Part shown: positions 15,542 to 23,221 of the stretch, piece after piece
Layout: every line of letters starts with the position of its first letter
How positions within the stretch are numbered: the first letter of the stretch is position 1
Source: Clostridium thermobutyricum
GTDB lineage: Bacteria > Bacillota > Clostridia > Ch29
Direction: 5' to 3'
DNA: 64,000 nucleotides
Assembly: GCA_016841565.1 (NCBI GenBank)
Contig: JAENYX010000004.1
Location: 1 to 64,000 of the forward strand
Made by a program: the position numbers and the translations under genes
The notes under the pieces: model-generated
The model's input: only the letters and a program-made list of their open reading frames with translations
What the model was told of the DNA's origin: nothing
The model's database searches: none

Positions 15542-15934
15542 TCACTTTACACGCATTGTCAGACTGCCGGAGACCCATTTTGGAGTACCGGTAATCTTAT
15601 TTATTATAGGTAAATCTATATACACCGGATACTGAACCGTAACCGTTACATCTTCATCGCTTTTTCTTGTTATTTCCGGGGAAATATAAACAACCAGTTT
15701 ACTGTCATCCAGCAGTATGGTGGCCTGCTTGATTTGTTCAATTATGGCGCTGTCGCTGACACCAAGGGAGGCTGCCCGTGCTCCTTCCCGGGCTCCATAG
15801 TTGACTAAAAGCTGGGTGCCGCCAAGCCTGGAAAATTCAAATATTCCGGCAATCAGAAACAACAGTACCGGCAGTGATATTGAAAATTCCGCGAAGGACT
15901 GACCCTCACTCCTGCGCCAAAACCTCCTAAACAT
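15542..15934 (-). CDS. TadE-family pseudopilin
   Basis: The 130-residue protein begins RRSEGQSFAEFSISLPVLLFLIAGIFEFSRLG, the TadE pattern of a short basic lead, a Glu five residues into the hydrophobic segment, and one membrane helix. TadE proteins are minor pseudopilins processed by the dedicated A24 peptidase. The start overlaps the end of the peptidase gene by eight bases, so the two are coupled. AGGTGATGGG precedes the ATG. Confidence 0.85.
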   Translation of the reverse strand: MFRRFWRRSEGQSFAEFSISLPVLLFLIAGIFEFSRLGGTQLLVNYGAREGARAASLGVSDSAIIEQIKQATILLDDSKLVVYISPEITRKSDEDVTVTVQYPVYIDLPIINKITGTPKWVSGSLTMRVK

Positions 15935-16427
15935 AACCCATCACCTGCAATCCAAGGGCCAGAATGGTTCCCAGCATAATTGCCACTGCATAGGGGAATG
16001 TGTACTGGCTGTGGTTCTCACGGGCAAAAAAGGCCGGCCGGGCGAAGAACAGCATCCGCAGATTCTCCAGATTTGAGCCTGTTTTTTTATCCCTGATAAG
16101 AAGCCATATGGATATAATGGCTCCCGCCGCCGCAATACACAGTGTGGCGTATAAGGCGAAGTGCCAGCCCCCGAAGGCGCCAATTACTCCGGTAAGCTTT
16201 GCATCCCCTGCCCCCAGCCATCCCAGCAAATAGGGGATGAAGAACAGCAGAGTTCCTACAATGAGACCCTTAAGAGTTTCAAACAATCCATTAAATCCAT
16301 GTTCATAGGCATTAAGCAGAAGGGCCATAATTATACCGACAATTAGCACCCGGTTGTAAATTTTTCTTTCCTTTATATCGGTTATGGTGCATAGGGCAAT
16401 TATACAAAGAAGGAGAATGTATTTCAT
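15927..16427 (-). CDS. Prepilin peptidase, A24 family (TadV/CpaA-like)
   Basis: The 166-residue membrane protein has the short TadV form without the N-terminal methylase domain. The first catalytic Asp is in TITDIKERKIYNRV near residue 18. The second is in LGWLGAGDAKLTGVIGAFGG near residue 75, the GxGDxK motif. Five or six hydrophobic segments are visible. It would cleave Flp pilin and TadE in this cluster. It lies 75 bases after the pilin gene. Confidence 0.9.
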   Translation of the reverse strand: MKYILLLCIIALCTITDIKERKIYNRVLIVGIIMALLLNAYEHGFNGLFETLKGLIVGTLLFFIPYLLGWLGAGDAKLTGVIGAFGGWHFALYATLCIAAAGAIISIWLLIRDKKTGSNLENLRMLFFARPAFFARENHSQYTFPYAVAIMLGTILALGLQVMGYV

Positions 16428-16501
16428 AAAATCCCTCCGGTTTCCAAAAAGGTCCTGCCATCTGTATTAGCAGGACAAGGGGGTTGTTATAAGGTGGGAG
16501 C

Positions 16502-16669
16502 TTAAGTATTAAACTTGGATGCAGCTATAGAGATTACATGGCCAAGTTCATCCTTTAGTGCGAGCGAAGTTGATATAAGAGCAACGGATACTATTCCGAA
16601 TACTATAGCATACTCACGTGACGTTTCGCTTCGTTCATCGTTCAGGAAGCTCTTTATGGTTTTAAGCAT
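16502..16669 (-). CDS. Flp-family type IVb pilin
   Basis: This 55-residue protein (minus strand, ATG at 16669) has the Flp layout: a short charged lead (MLKTIKSFLNDERSETSREY), then a single hydrophobic helix (AIVFGIVSVALISTSLAL) and a short tail. The Glu-Tyr pair of the Flp box is present, but the residue six before the Tyr, usually Gly at the cleavage site, is Ser. It precedes the prepilin peptidase and TadE, which fits a major pilin. GGGAG lies 11 bases before the start. Confidence 0.78.
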   Translation of the reverse strand: MLKTIKSFLNDERSETSREYAIVFGIVSVALISTSLALKDELGHVISIAASKFNT

Positions 16670-16781
16670 TTTACCATACACTCCCTTTGATATTATTTGG
16701 TAATATACATGATACCACCGTTCAAAGGGGCTGACATCTGCCTTTCGGCCTATTTGAGTTTTGTATGGGCTTATTTTTAAA

Positions 16782-16799
16782 ATAGGCCTATAGGCCTAT
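16782..16799. promoter_or_regulatory. 18-bp perfect palindrome upstream of the pilin gene
   Basis: ATAGGCCTATAGGCCTAT is a perfect palindrome made of two overlapping ATAGGCCTAT units. A half copy (CGGCCTATTTG) lies at 16747-16757. It is 113 bases upstream of the Flp pilin start and downstream of the NarL-type regulator gene, so it may be that regulator's binding site. Confidence 0.45.
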
Positions 16800-16845
16800 G
16801 GAGAAATAGGACCCTTCATCTGCAATCAAAAGGACTGTCTCCGGA

Positions 16846-17490
16846 TTATATGAAATGCTCTTTCATTGCCATCACGCAGGCTTCGGTTCTGTCGGCAGCA
16901 TCAAGCTTTCTTAATATATTGGTTACGTGGTTCTTTACAGTCTTCTCACTTATATACAGCTCCCGGGCTATTTCTTTGTTGGTCCTGCCTTTGGCCACCC
17001 ACTGCAGTACCTCTATTTCTCTTGCCGAAAGAGGACAGATATTGCGATCCCGGGATTGCCGGGCCAGGCTGGTATACCGGTCTATAAGGCCGGTGGCCAC
17101 CGACGGGTCTATATATGCCTTGCCATCATAGACTTCTTTGATTATACCGGTAAGGCTTTCCAAATCGGTGTTCTTGAGTATGTATCCCTTTGCTCCGGCA
17201 GCCAGAACATCGGTTATCTTATCAATCTCTTCGCATACTGTAAGGGCAATAACCTTGGAACCGAAATGCGACCCTGTAATTTTCCGGCAGGCTTCGATAC
17301 CGTCCATATCGGGCATATTTATGTCCATAAGAACAATATCAGGCCTGTGCTTTTCACACAGACGTATTGCTTCCAGACCGTTGGAAGCCTGGGCTATTAC
17401 TTTGAATTCTTTATTGATTTCTATTAGTTTAATAAGGCCTTGTTTAACAATTTGGTGGTCGTCTACAACCATCAGTTTAATGGGGTCCAT
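16846..17490 (-). CDS. NarL/FixJ-family response regulator (DegU-like)
   Basis: The 214-residue protein has a receiver domain (MVVDDHQIVKQGLIKL, phospho-acceptor in IVLMDINMPDMDG, Lys in GYILKNTD). A LuxR-type helix-turn-helix follows at about 150-210 (LSAREIEVLQWVAKGRTNKE, then ISEKTVKNHVTNILRKL). It pairs with the kinase gene immediately upstream, 11 bases away, in the DegS/DegU arrangement. The nearest downstream genes are the Tad/Flp pilus genes, its likely targets. Confidence 0.92.
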   Translation of the reverse strand: MDPIKLMVVDDHQIVKQGLIKLIEINKEFKVIAQASNGLEAIRLCEKHRPDIVLMDINMPDMDGIEACRKITGSHFGSKVIALTVCEEIDKITDVLAAGAKGYILKNTDLESLTGIIKEVYDGKAYIDPSVATGLIDRYTSLARQSRDRNICPLSAREIEVLQWVAKGRTNKEIARELYISEKTVKNHVTNILRKLDAADRTEACVMAMKEHFI

Positions 17491-17501
17491 GTCGTCCCTC
17501 C

Positions 17502-18629
17502 TTAACTACAGGGAATTTCCATTAATATTTCAGTGCCCTTGTTTTCGGCAGAATTAATGGTTATATTCCCTTCCATAAGGTTTACTCTTTCTTTTATGCC
17601 CTTCAGCCCAAAATGCTTTGTATAGTCAACCTTGTCGGGATTAAATCCAATGCCGTTATCCTTTACTCGGACTCCGATTACAAGGGGCGATATATTGAAG
17701 TCTATTTCAATAAAATCTGCTCCTGAATGTTTGCGCGCATTGTTCAATATCTCCTGAATGATTCTGTAAATGGATATTTCATGGGTATCGTCAAACCGTT
17801 TATCGCAGGTAGAGGGGTTTACATTAACGATTATTCCGGTATGCTTTTCGAATTCGTTGCAGTACTTGTTGATGGCATAGATAAGGCCCAGGTCGTCAAG
17901 GTGCATTGGGCGCAGGTTGAATATTATCCTTCTTATGTCTTCAAGGCTGGCGTTGGCAGTTCTTACAAGACCGTTGAGCTCTTCAAGCAGTTCAGCATTT
18001 TCTATACCCAGCTGTTTGCATATCTCGGCCCGTATGACAACGTTGGAAATAGCCTGGGCGGGGCCGTCGTGGATATCTCTGGCTATTGCCTTCCGCTCCT
18101 CTTCCTGGGCTTTTATAATGGAAATAACCATATCATCCTTACCTTGCATTTTCTTAACATAGCCCGACATGCCCATAAGGCTGTCGGCCAGATAATTAAT
18201 CACTTCGGTAACCCGTCCCGAAAGCTTTTTTGCCCTCTCTGCGGTCTTGGACAGCTTTCTATATCTCCTGGTCAGCTTATCCCTTTCCTGCCGGAGCTGG
18301 CTTTCCTGCTGCTGCAGGTCATGGTACCTGTCTCTTAACTCCAGGGCCGTATCATAGGCGTTTTTCATTTCCTCTTCACCGTGGGAGTCGAAATCCTTGT
18401 TGGTAACATAGAGTTCATATCTGGCAAGTTTTTCCTTATACTGAAAGCCGTCTACTTTATCGATTATCAAATCGACCTTCTTGCTAATCTCCTGGAGGTC
18501 GTTTTTTATCTTATCGCATTCATCGCTGATCTGGCCACTGATTTCATCTATTTCATTCTTGCCGTCCTGTATCTTTTGAATAGTTCCTGTCAGTATGGCG
18601 TCCAGCATTTTGATATCAAAACCAGCCAA
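17502..18629 (-). CDS. DegS-like sensor histidine kinase
   Basis: The 375-residue soluble kinase has a long N-terminal coiled-coil sensor region (about 15-150) with repeated Glu/Lys/Leu heptads. The HisKA_3 box follows (EEERKAIARDIHDGPAQAIS, phospho-acceptor His), then an HATPase domain with an N-box (ILNNARKHSGA) and VKDNGIGFNP. It lacks membrane segments, as DegS does. The start is TTG 18629 behind a G-rich stretch; ATG 18608 is possible but has no ribosome site. It forms an operon with the response regulator. Confidence 0.9.
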   Translation of the reverse strand: MAGFDIKMLDAILTGTIQKIQDGKNEIDEISGQISDECDKIKNDLQEISKKVDLIIDKVDGFQYKEKLARYELYVTNKDFDSHGEEEMKNAYDTALELRDRYHDLQQQESQLRQERDKLTRRYRKLSKTAERAKKLSGRVTEVINYLADSLMGMSGYVKKMQGKDDMVISIIKAQEEERKAIARDIHDGPAQAISNVVIRAEICKQLGIENAELLEELNGLVRTANASLEDIRRIIFNLRPMHLDDLGLIYAINKYCNEFEKHTGIIVNVNPSTCDKRFDDTHEISIYRIIQEILNNARKHSGADFIEIDFNISPLVIGVRVKDNGIGFNPDKVDYTKHFGLKGIKERVNLMEGNITINSAENKGTEILMEIPCS

Positions 18630-19023
18630 AGGAAAAGCCCCCCCACAAAAATAAAAATTGATCTCATAAAGTATTTATCGGAATATTCTCCCAACATTAT
18701 AATAACGCATTCTACCGATATAAGTCAAAACATGTAACATTTTATCGCAACAGCCATCATTCGGAAAATGACGGCACTTAGACCGGGGGAATCTGAGCTA
18801 AGGAGAGGTGAAAAACCTGCGTTTGCCGTCCGGAAGTCCGGCAGGCAAAAAAACACTCAACCAGAACAGGGGCCTGTAGGTTCGCCGACAATTGAATGAG
18901 TCCTCTGTTTGTAATGGCCTAAGAAAAATGTAAATATTACCGTATTATGCAGAAGATTTTCATATATTTTTTCCCGGCAGGCAAATAATAATGGTACAGG
19001 CAGAAAAGTTGGGAGGTGTAAAC
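18630..19023. other. Intergenic region with several stems, no gene seen
   Basis: The region should hold the promoter of the minus-strand kinase operon. On the plus strand it contains GCCATCATT-CGGA-AAATGACGGC (about 18749-18772), then CCGGGGGAATCTGAGCTAAGGAGAGGTGAAAAACC, then TTTGCC-GTCCGGAAGTCCGGCA-GGCAAA. The GGGGGAAT and GGTGAA elements loosely recall the c-di-AMP (ydaO) riboswitch, but the rest of that consensus is absent, so no riboswitch is called. Confidence 0.25.
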
Positions 19024-19191
19024 GTGACGGCACCCAAAATGCAGGTAAAATGCGGAGTTGACAACTGTGAATACTGGAGGGAGCATTACTGTACGGCAAA
19101 CGCTGTGGAGGTCAACGCAATGGGAGACGGTCATGCCCGCACAAGTGAAGGAACCTGCTGTACCACTTTTAAGGACAAAAGTTTCAGATGA
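19024..19191 (+). CDS. DUF1540 domain protein
   Basis: The 55-residue protein carries the DUF1540 cysteine pattern: VKCGVDNCEYWREHYCTANAVEV, then TCCTTF at the end (Cys-x4-Cys-x6-Cys, then Cys-Cys), likely a small zinc-binding fold. GTG 19024 is preferred because GGGAGGTG lies six bases upstream; the ATG at 18991 has no such site. Such proteins are common in spore-forming Firmicutes, role unknown. It is a single gene. Confidence 0.8.
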   Translation: MTAPKMQVKCGVDNCEYWREHYCTANAVEVNAMGDGHARTSEGTCCTTFKDKSFR

Positions 19192-19312
19192 TAGGAATGA
19201 GGGCCGGCCGGTCCTCTTTCTGTCTGAAAAAGTAGCGCAGATACGGCAGTCTGCAGAAAATTAAAAAGCAAACTCAAGATAATCCCGGACAAAACCAGGA
19301 AGATTTTCACTA

Positions 19313-19341
19313 TTGCATTGCTCCGGAGTTTATGCTAATAT
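19313..19341 (+). promoter_or_regulatory. Sigma-A promoter of tRNA-Gly
   Basis: TTGCAT at 19313-19318, a 17-base spacer and TAATAT at 19336-19341 stand about 31 bases before the tRNA. Confidence 0.6.
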
Positions 19342-19372
19342 ACTCTATGTAACTGCCATTATTGGCCGGCAT

Positions 19373-19447
19373 GCGGGAGTAGCTCAGTGGTAGAGCGTCG
19401 CCTTGCCAAGGCGAAAGTCGCGGGTCCGAATCCCGTCTTCCGCTCCA
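19373..19447 (+). tRNA. tRNA-Gly (anticodon GCC)
   Basis: The 75-base sequence folds as a standard cloverleaf: acceptor GCGGGAG paired with CTTCCGC (one G-U type mismatch), D arm AGCTCAGTGGTAGAGC, anticodon stem TCGCC/GGCGA with loop TTGCCAA, T arm CGGGTCCGAATCCCG, and an encoded CCA. The anticodon GCC identifies glycine. Confidence 0.96.
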
Positions 19448-19452
19448 CCTGG

Positions 19453-19479
19453 ACAGACCTTGACCGGGGTCTGTTTTTT
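19453..19479 (+). terminator. Intrinsic terminator after tRNA-Gly
   Basis: ACAGACC-TTGACC-GGGGTCTGT gives a stem of CAGACC with GGTCTG followed by TTTTTT. Confidence 0.75.
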
Positions 19480-19486
19480 ACGTTGC

Positions 19487-19515
19487 TTGTTATAAATATG
19501 TTGTTATGTTATAAT
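19487..19515 (+). promoter_or_regulatory. Sigma-A promoter of tig
   Basis: TTGTTA at 19487-19492, a 17-base spacer and a perfect TATAAT at 19510-19515 lie about 70 bases before the tig start. Confidence 0.65.
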
Positions 19516-19583
19516 GTTTTAGTCAAATCGGGCATAACTAATAAAGCTATATACATATAATCAAGGAAATGGGAGGAGCATAT

Positions 19584-20873
19584 ATGGTTTCGAAATTGGA
19601 GAAAATAGAGAATAATATCGCAACACTGGAAATAGAAGTAAGTCAGGAGCAATTTGAACAGGGCATCAAAAAAGCCTATAAGAAAATCGCAGGCAGGTTC
19701 AATATACCCGGCTTTAGAAAAGGCAAAGCACCAAGAAGCATTATTGAGAGGCACTATGGTGAGGGTATCTTCTATGAGGATGCAATAAATGAAGTGTGCC
19801 CAGATGCCTATCAGGCTGCAGTGGAAGAGCATGACCTCAAGCCGGTGGACAGACCTGAAATAGATATAGTTCAGATAGAAAAAGAAAAACCCTTGGTTTT
19901 CAAAGCAGTCGTTACAGTTAAGCCTGAAGTTGTTCTGGGCGAATATAAAGGAATACAAGTGGAGAAAAAAGAATATCCTGTTACCGATGAGCAAGTTGAG
20001 ACCGAACTGGACAATATGCGTCAGTCCAATGCAAGGATGATTGCAGCCCAGGAAAGGCCGACCAGGAAGGACGATATGCTCATAATCGACTATAAAGGTT
20101 TTGTAGGGGATGAACAGTTTGAAGGCGGTACCGCTGAAAACCAGTCCCTGGTTCTCGGTTCAGGACGTTTTATAGAGGGCTTCGAGGACCAACTGATTGG
20201 TGTAAATGCCGGAGATAGCGTCAAGGTAACCGTTACCTTCCCGGAAGACTACCAGGCTGAAAAGCTGGCTGGTAAAGAGGCTGTTTTCCAGGTGGATGTA
20301 AAGGAAATAAAGGAGAAAGAGCTGCCGGCACTGGATGACGAGTTTGCCAAGGATGTAAGCGAATTCGATACCCTCGGGGAGCTTAAAGCGGATATAAGAA
20401 GCAAGCTGGAGGAGAGGGCCCGGCTAAGAGTAAAGAATGAAACCGAAAATGAAGTAATAAAGAAAGTAACGGAATTATCCAGCATTGACATACCCGAGGT
20501 AATGGTAGAAAAACAGATAGACGCAATGGTTAGGGATTTTGAAATACAGCTTATGTACCAGGGCTTGAATATGGAGAATTACCTTGAGCATTTCAAGCAG
20601 TCCAGGGATGATTTCCGGGCCGGACTTAAAAATGATGCTCAGGAGAGGGTTAAAACGCAGCTTACCCTGGAAAAAGTTTCGGAAATAGAAGGAATTACCG
20701 AGACACGGGAAGAATTAGACAAAGAGATAGAAGATATGGCAAAACAGTATAAGCAGGAAGATATGTCCAAGTTCAAAAAGTCCCTGGGGGAAGACGAACT
20801 AAACTATATTAAAGAGAGTATAATAATAAGGAAAACTATAGACTTTTTGGTTGAAAGCTCAATAATTAAATAA
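19584..20873 (+). CDS. tig: Trigger factor, ribosome-associated chaperone and peptidyl-prolyl isomerase
   Basis: Trigger factor binds the ribosome exit tunnel and shields nascent chains. The 429-residue protein has the N-terminal ribosome-binding domain with the signature [21 protein letters not shown] near residue 45. The central FKBP domain (about 150-245) shows [21 protein letters not shown] and [12 protein letters not shown], and a helical C-terminal domain follows. ATG 19584 follows GGGAGGAG; the upstream ATG 19569 overlaps that site. It is first in the tig-clpP-clpX-lonB-lon-engB block. Confidence 0.96.
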   Translation: MVSKLEKIENNIATLEIEVSQEQFEQGIKKAYKKIAGRFNIPGFRKGKAPRSIIERHYGEGIFYEDAINEVCPDAYQAAVEEHDLKPVDRPEIDIVQIEKEKPLVFKAVVTVKPEVVLGEYKGIQVEKKEYPVTDEQVETELDNMRQSNARMIAAQERPTRKDDMLIIDYKGFVGDEQFEGGTAENQSLVLGSGRFIEGFEDQLIGVNAGDSVKVTVTFPEDYQAEKLAGKEAVFQVDVKEIKEKELPALDDEFAKDVSEFDTLGELKADIRSKLEERARLRVKNETENEVIKKVTELSSIDIPEVMVEKQIDAMVRDFEIQLMYQGLNMENYLEHFKQSRDDFRAGLKNDAQERVKTQLTLEKVSEIEGITETREELDKEIEDMAKQYKQEDMSKFKKSLGEDELNYIKESIIIRKTIDFLVESSIIK

Positions 20874-20898
20874 CCGTAAATTGGGGAGGGTAATGAAT

Positions 20899-21480
20899 AT
20901 GTCACTTGTTCCGATAGTTGTAGAGCAAACCAGCCGTGGGGAAAGGTCCTATGATATTTATTCGAGATTGCTGAAAGACAGGATAATATTTTTGGGTGAT
21001 GAAGTTAATGATGTTACCGCCAGTCTTGTGGTGGCGCAGCTTTTATTCCTTGAATCGGAAGATCCCGATAAGGATATACATCTTTATATAAACAGCCCCG
21101 GAGGCTCCATTTCGGCGGGGTTGGCCATATATGACACAATGCAGTACATCAAGTCGGATGTATCCACAATCTGCGTGGGTATGGCTGCATCCATGGGTGC
21201 TTTCCTGCTGGCTGCAGGGGCCAAGGGCAAAAGGTTTGCCCTGCCCAACAGCGAAATAATGATTCACCAGCCATTAGGAGGTACAAGAGGCCAGGCGATA
21301 GAGATAAAGATACATGCCGAAAGAATTATAAAGCTGAAAGAGACCTTGAACAAAATACTAAGTGAAAGAACCGGCCAGCCCTTGGAGAAAATTGAGAAGG
21401 ACTCCGACAGGGACTTCTTTATGACATCCGACGAAGCAGTGAAATATGGTTTGATTGATAAAGTTATCACGTCCAGGTAA
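20899..21480 (+). CDS. clpP: ATP-dependent Clp protease proteolytic subunit
   Basis: ClpP forms the tetradecameric serine-protease chamber fed by ClpX. The 193-residue protein has [20 protein letters not shown] at the N-terminus, the catalytic Ser in [11 protein letters not shown], His in [13 protein letters not shown] and the Asp in [20 protein letters not shown] 20899 lies nine bases after GGGGAGG; the two upstream candidate starts are too close to that site. clpX follows after 24 bases. Confidence 0.96.
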   Translation: MSLVPIVVEQTSRGERSYDIYSRLLKDRIIFLGDEVNDVTASLVVAQLLFLESEDPDKDIHLYINSPGGSISAGLAIYDTMQYIKSDVSTICVGMAASMGAFLLAAGAKGKRFALPNSEIMIHQPLGGTRGQAIEIKIHAERIIKLKETLNKILSERTGQPLEKIEKDSDRDFFMTSDEAVKYGLIDKVITSR

Positions 21481-21504
21481 TAACACATTAAGAGAGGTGG
21501 AATA

Positions 21505-22803
21505 ATGACCAGGTTTGACGATAAGAAGCAGCTCAGGTGCTCTTTCTGCGGGAAAACCCAGGAACAGGTCAAAAGGCTTATTGCAGGCCCGGGAGTATAT
21601 ATCTGCGATGAGTGTATTGACCTATGTCAGGAGATTATTGAAGAGGAATTCGAAGAGGATATTGACGAGGTATTGCAGGATATACCCAAGCCCAGAGAAA
21701 TAAACGATTTCCTGGCCCAGTATGTAATAGGTCAGAACGATGCCAAGAAATCCATGGCTGTAGCGGTATACAATCATTATAAAAGAATAAACAAAGCAAG
21801 CAAGGACGATGACGTTGAACTGCAGAAGAGCAATATTATACTGATTGGGCCTACCGGTTCGGGTAAAACCCTGCTGGCCCAAACTCTGGCCAAGATGCTT
21901 AACGTTCCTTTTGCAATTGCCGATGCTACTTCTCTTACCGAAGCAGGGTACGTCGGTGAAGATGTGGAAAACATACTGTTAAAGCTGATACAGGCGGCCG
22001 ATTTTGATATAGAAAGAGCCGAAAGAGGGATTATTTATATCGACGAGATAGATAAGATTGCAAGGAAGTCGGAAAATCCTTCCATTACCAGGGATGTCAG
22101 TGGTGAAGGAGTACAGCAGGCACTCCTGAAAATACTTGAGGGTACCGTTGCAAGCGTGCCTCCCCAGGGAGGGAGGAAGCACCCCCATCAGGAGTTTATA
22201 CAGATTGACACCACCAATATACTGTTTATCTGCGGAGGTGCCTTTGACGGCCTGGAAAAACTGATACAGAAGAGGATAGGACAGAAGGCCATTGGGTTTG
22301 GTGCCGATATAACAAGCAAAGGGGATATGGATATCGGCCGGATTTTGAAGAAGATACTACCCGAGGATCTGCTCAAATACGGGCTTATACCCGAGTTTAT
22401 AGGCAGGGTTCCTGTAATAGTGACATTGGATCCGCTCAACAAGGAAGATCTGGTATCCATATTGAAGGAGCCTAAGAATTCATTGGTCAAACAGTATAAA
22501 AAGCTGTTTAAGCTGGACGATGTGGAATTGGATTTTGAGGACAGTGCGCTGGAGGTAATAGCCCAAAAGGCCCTGGACAGAAAAACAGGGGCCAGGGGCT
22601 TAAGGTCTATACTTGAGAGCATCATGCGTAATGTGATGTATGATATACCATCGAGGGAAGACGTTGAAAAATGTGTGGTAACCAAAGAGACAATAGAGAA
22701 CGATACCGATCCTACACTGGTTTTTGTAGACCCGGGTCTTAAGAAAAAGACCAAGCAAAAAACAACCAGAAGGACCACCAGCAAAACCAACGAAACTGCG
22801 TAA
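21505..22803 (+). CDS. clpX: Clp protease ATP-binding subunit ClpX
   Basis: ClpX unfolds tagged substrates and feeds them to ClpP. The 432-residue protein has the N-terminal zinc finger ([11 protein letters not shown] ... CDECIDLC). The AAA+ core shows Walker A GPTGSGKT, the [10 protein letters not shown] loop, Walker [11 protein letters not shown] and the RKHPHQEF segment. The Lys/Thr-rich tail is a common clostridial addition. AGAGAGGTGG precedes ATG 21505. Panacea/SocA proteins can act as ClpX adaptors, but nothing in the sequence links this gene to the one at 4.8 kb. Confidence 0.96.
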   Translation: MTRFDDKKQLRCSFCGKTQEQVKRLIAGPGVYICDECIDLCQEIIEEEFEEDIDEVLQDIPKPREINDFLAQYVIGQNDAKKSMAVAVYNHYKRINKASKDDDVELQKSNIILIGPTGSGKTLLAQTLAKMLNVPFAIADATSLTEAGYVGEDVENILLKLIQAADFDIERAERGIIYIDEIDKIARKSENPSITRDVSGEGVQQALLKILEGTVASVPPQGGRKHPHQEFIQIDTTNILFICGGAFDGLEKLIQKRIGQKAIGFGADITSKGDMDIGRILKKILPEDLLKYGLIPEFIGRVPVIVTLDPLNKEDLVSILKEPKNSLVKQYKKLFKLDDVELDFEDSALEVIAQKALDRKTGARGLRSILESIMRNVMYDIPSREDVEKCVVTKETIENDTDPTLVFVDPGLKKKTKQKTTRRTTSKTNETA

Positions 22804-22819
22804 GTTAAGTAAATGCAAG

Positions 22820-22854
22820 CACCTCCGAGGCCGAAAGGTCCTGGGGGTGTTTTT
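22820..22854 (+). terminator. Intrinsic terminator after clpX
   Basis: CACCTCCGAGGCC-GAAA-GGTCCTGGGGGTG forms a long stem with a GNRA-type loop and is followed by TTTTT. Confidence 0.8.
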
Positions 22855-22934
22855 GATTTCAATCGTAGATTACCAGTGACAGGCATCCGTCATCTACGCT
22901 ACGTAAGGCACGCAGACCCCAAAGTATATCAATC

Positions 22935-23070
22935 GGGGACATTCCGCGGCAAGGAATACCTGCAAAAAGCGCTGTCCCCTTTCCTCTATCTGTCATTCTG
23001 AGGGCGAAGCCCGAAGAATCTTTCCCAGAGATAGACACAAGATCCTTCGCTATCGCTCAGGATGACACAC
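22935..23070. repeat. Extragenic repeats between clpX and lonB
   Basis: Two repeat-like blocks fill this gap. The first (about 22935-22981) has arms GGGGACA and TGTCCCC around a GC-rich core. The second (about 22996-23067) has TGTCATTCTGAGGGCGAAGCCCGAAGAATC facing GATCCTTCGCTATCGCTCAGGATGACA, an imperfect long palindrome of a type widely dispersed in bacterial genomes. No gene is seen between 22804 and 23221. Confidence 0.6.
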
Positions 23071-23221
23071 TAGGAGATGTAAAGTTTTAAACGCGTTATA
23101 TATAGCAATTGTTATCCATTTCTTTCCCATGATTCCAATAATGTTGTGCCTCTGAGCCTGCTAAAAAAACCGTGTTTGCAAATAATATCTGTAGAAAAGC
23201 ACAGAAAGGAGGGTGCCGCAG

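Noticed and set aside
16670..16845. Possible c-di-GMP riboswitch upstream of the Flp pilin
   Set aside because: The stretch AGGCCGAAAGGC has a GNRA-capped stem, but the conserved GCAAACC and ACGCAAAGCC parts of the GEMM class are absent.
18826..18855. Intrinsic terminator at TTTGCC...GGCAAAAAAA
   Set aside because: On the plus strand the stem is followed by A, not T; on the minus strand the T-run precedes the stem. Neither orientation gives a terminator.
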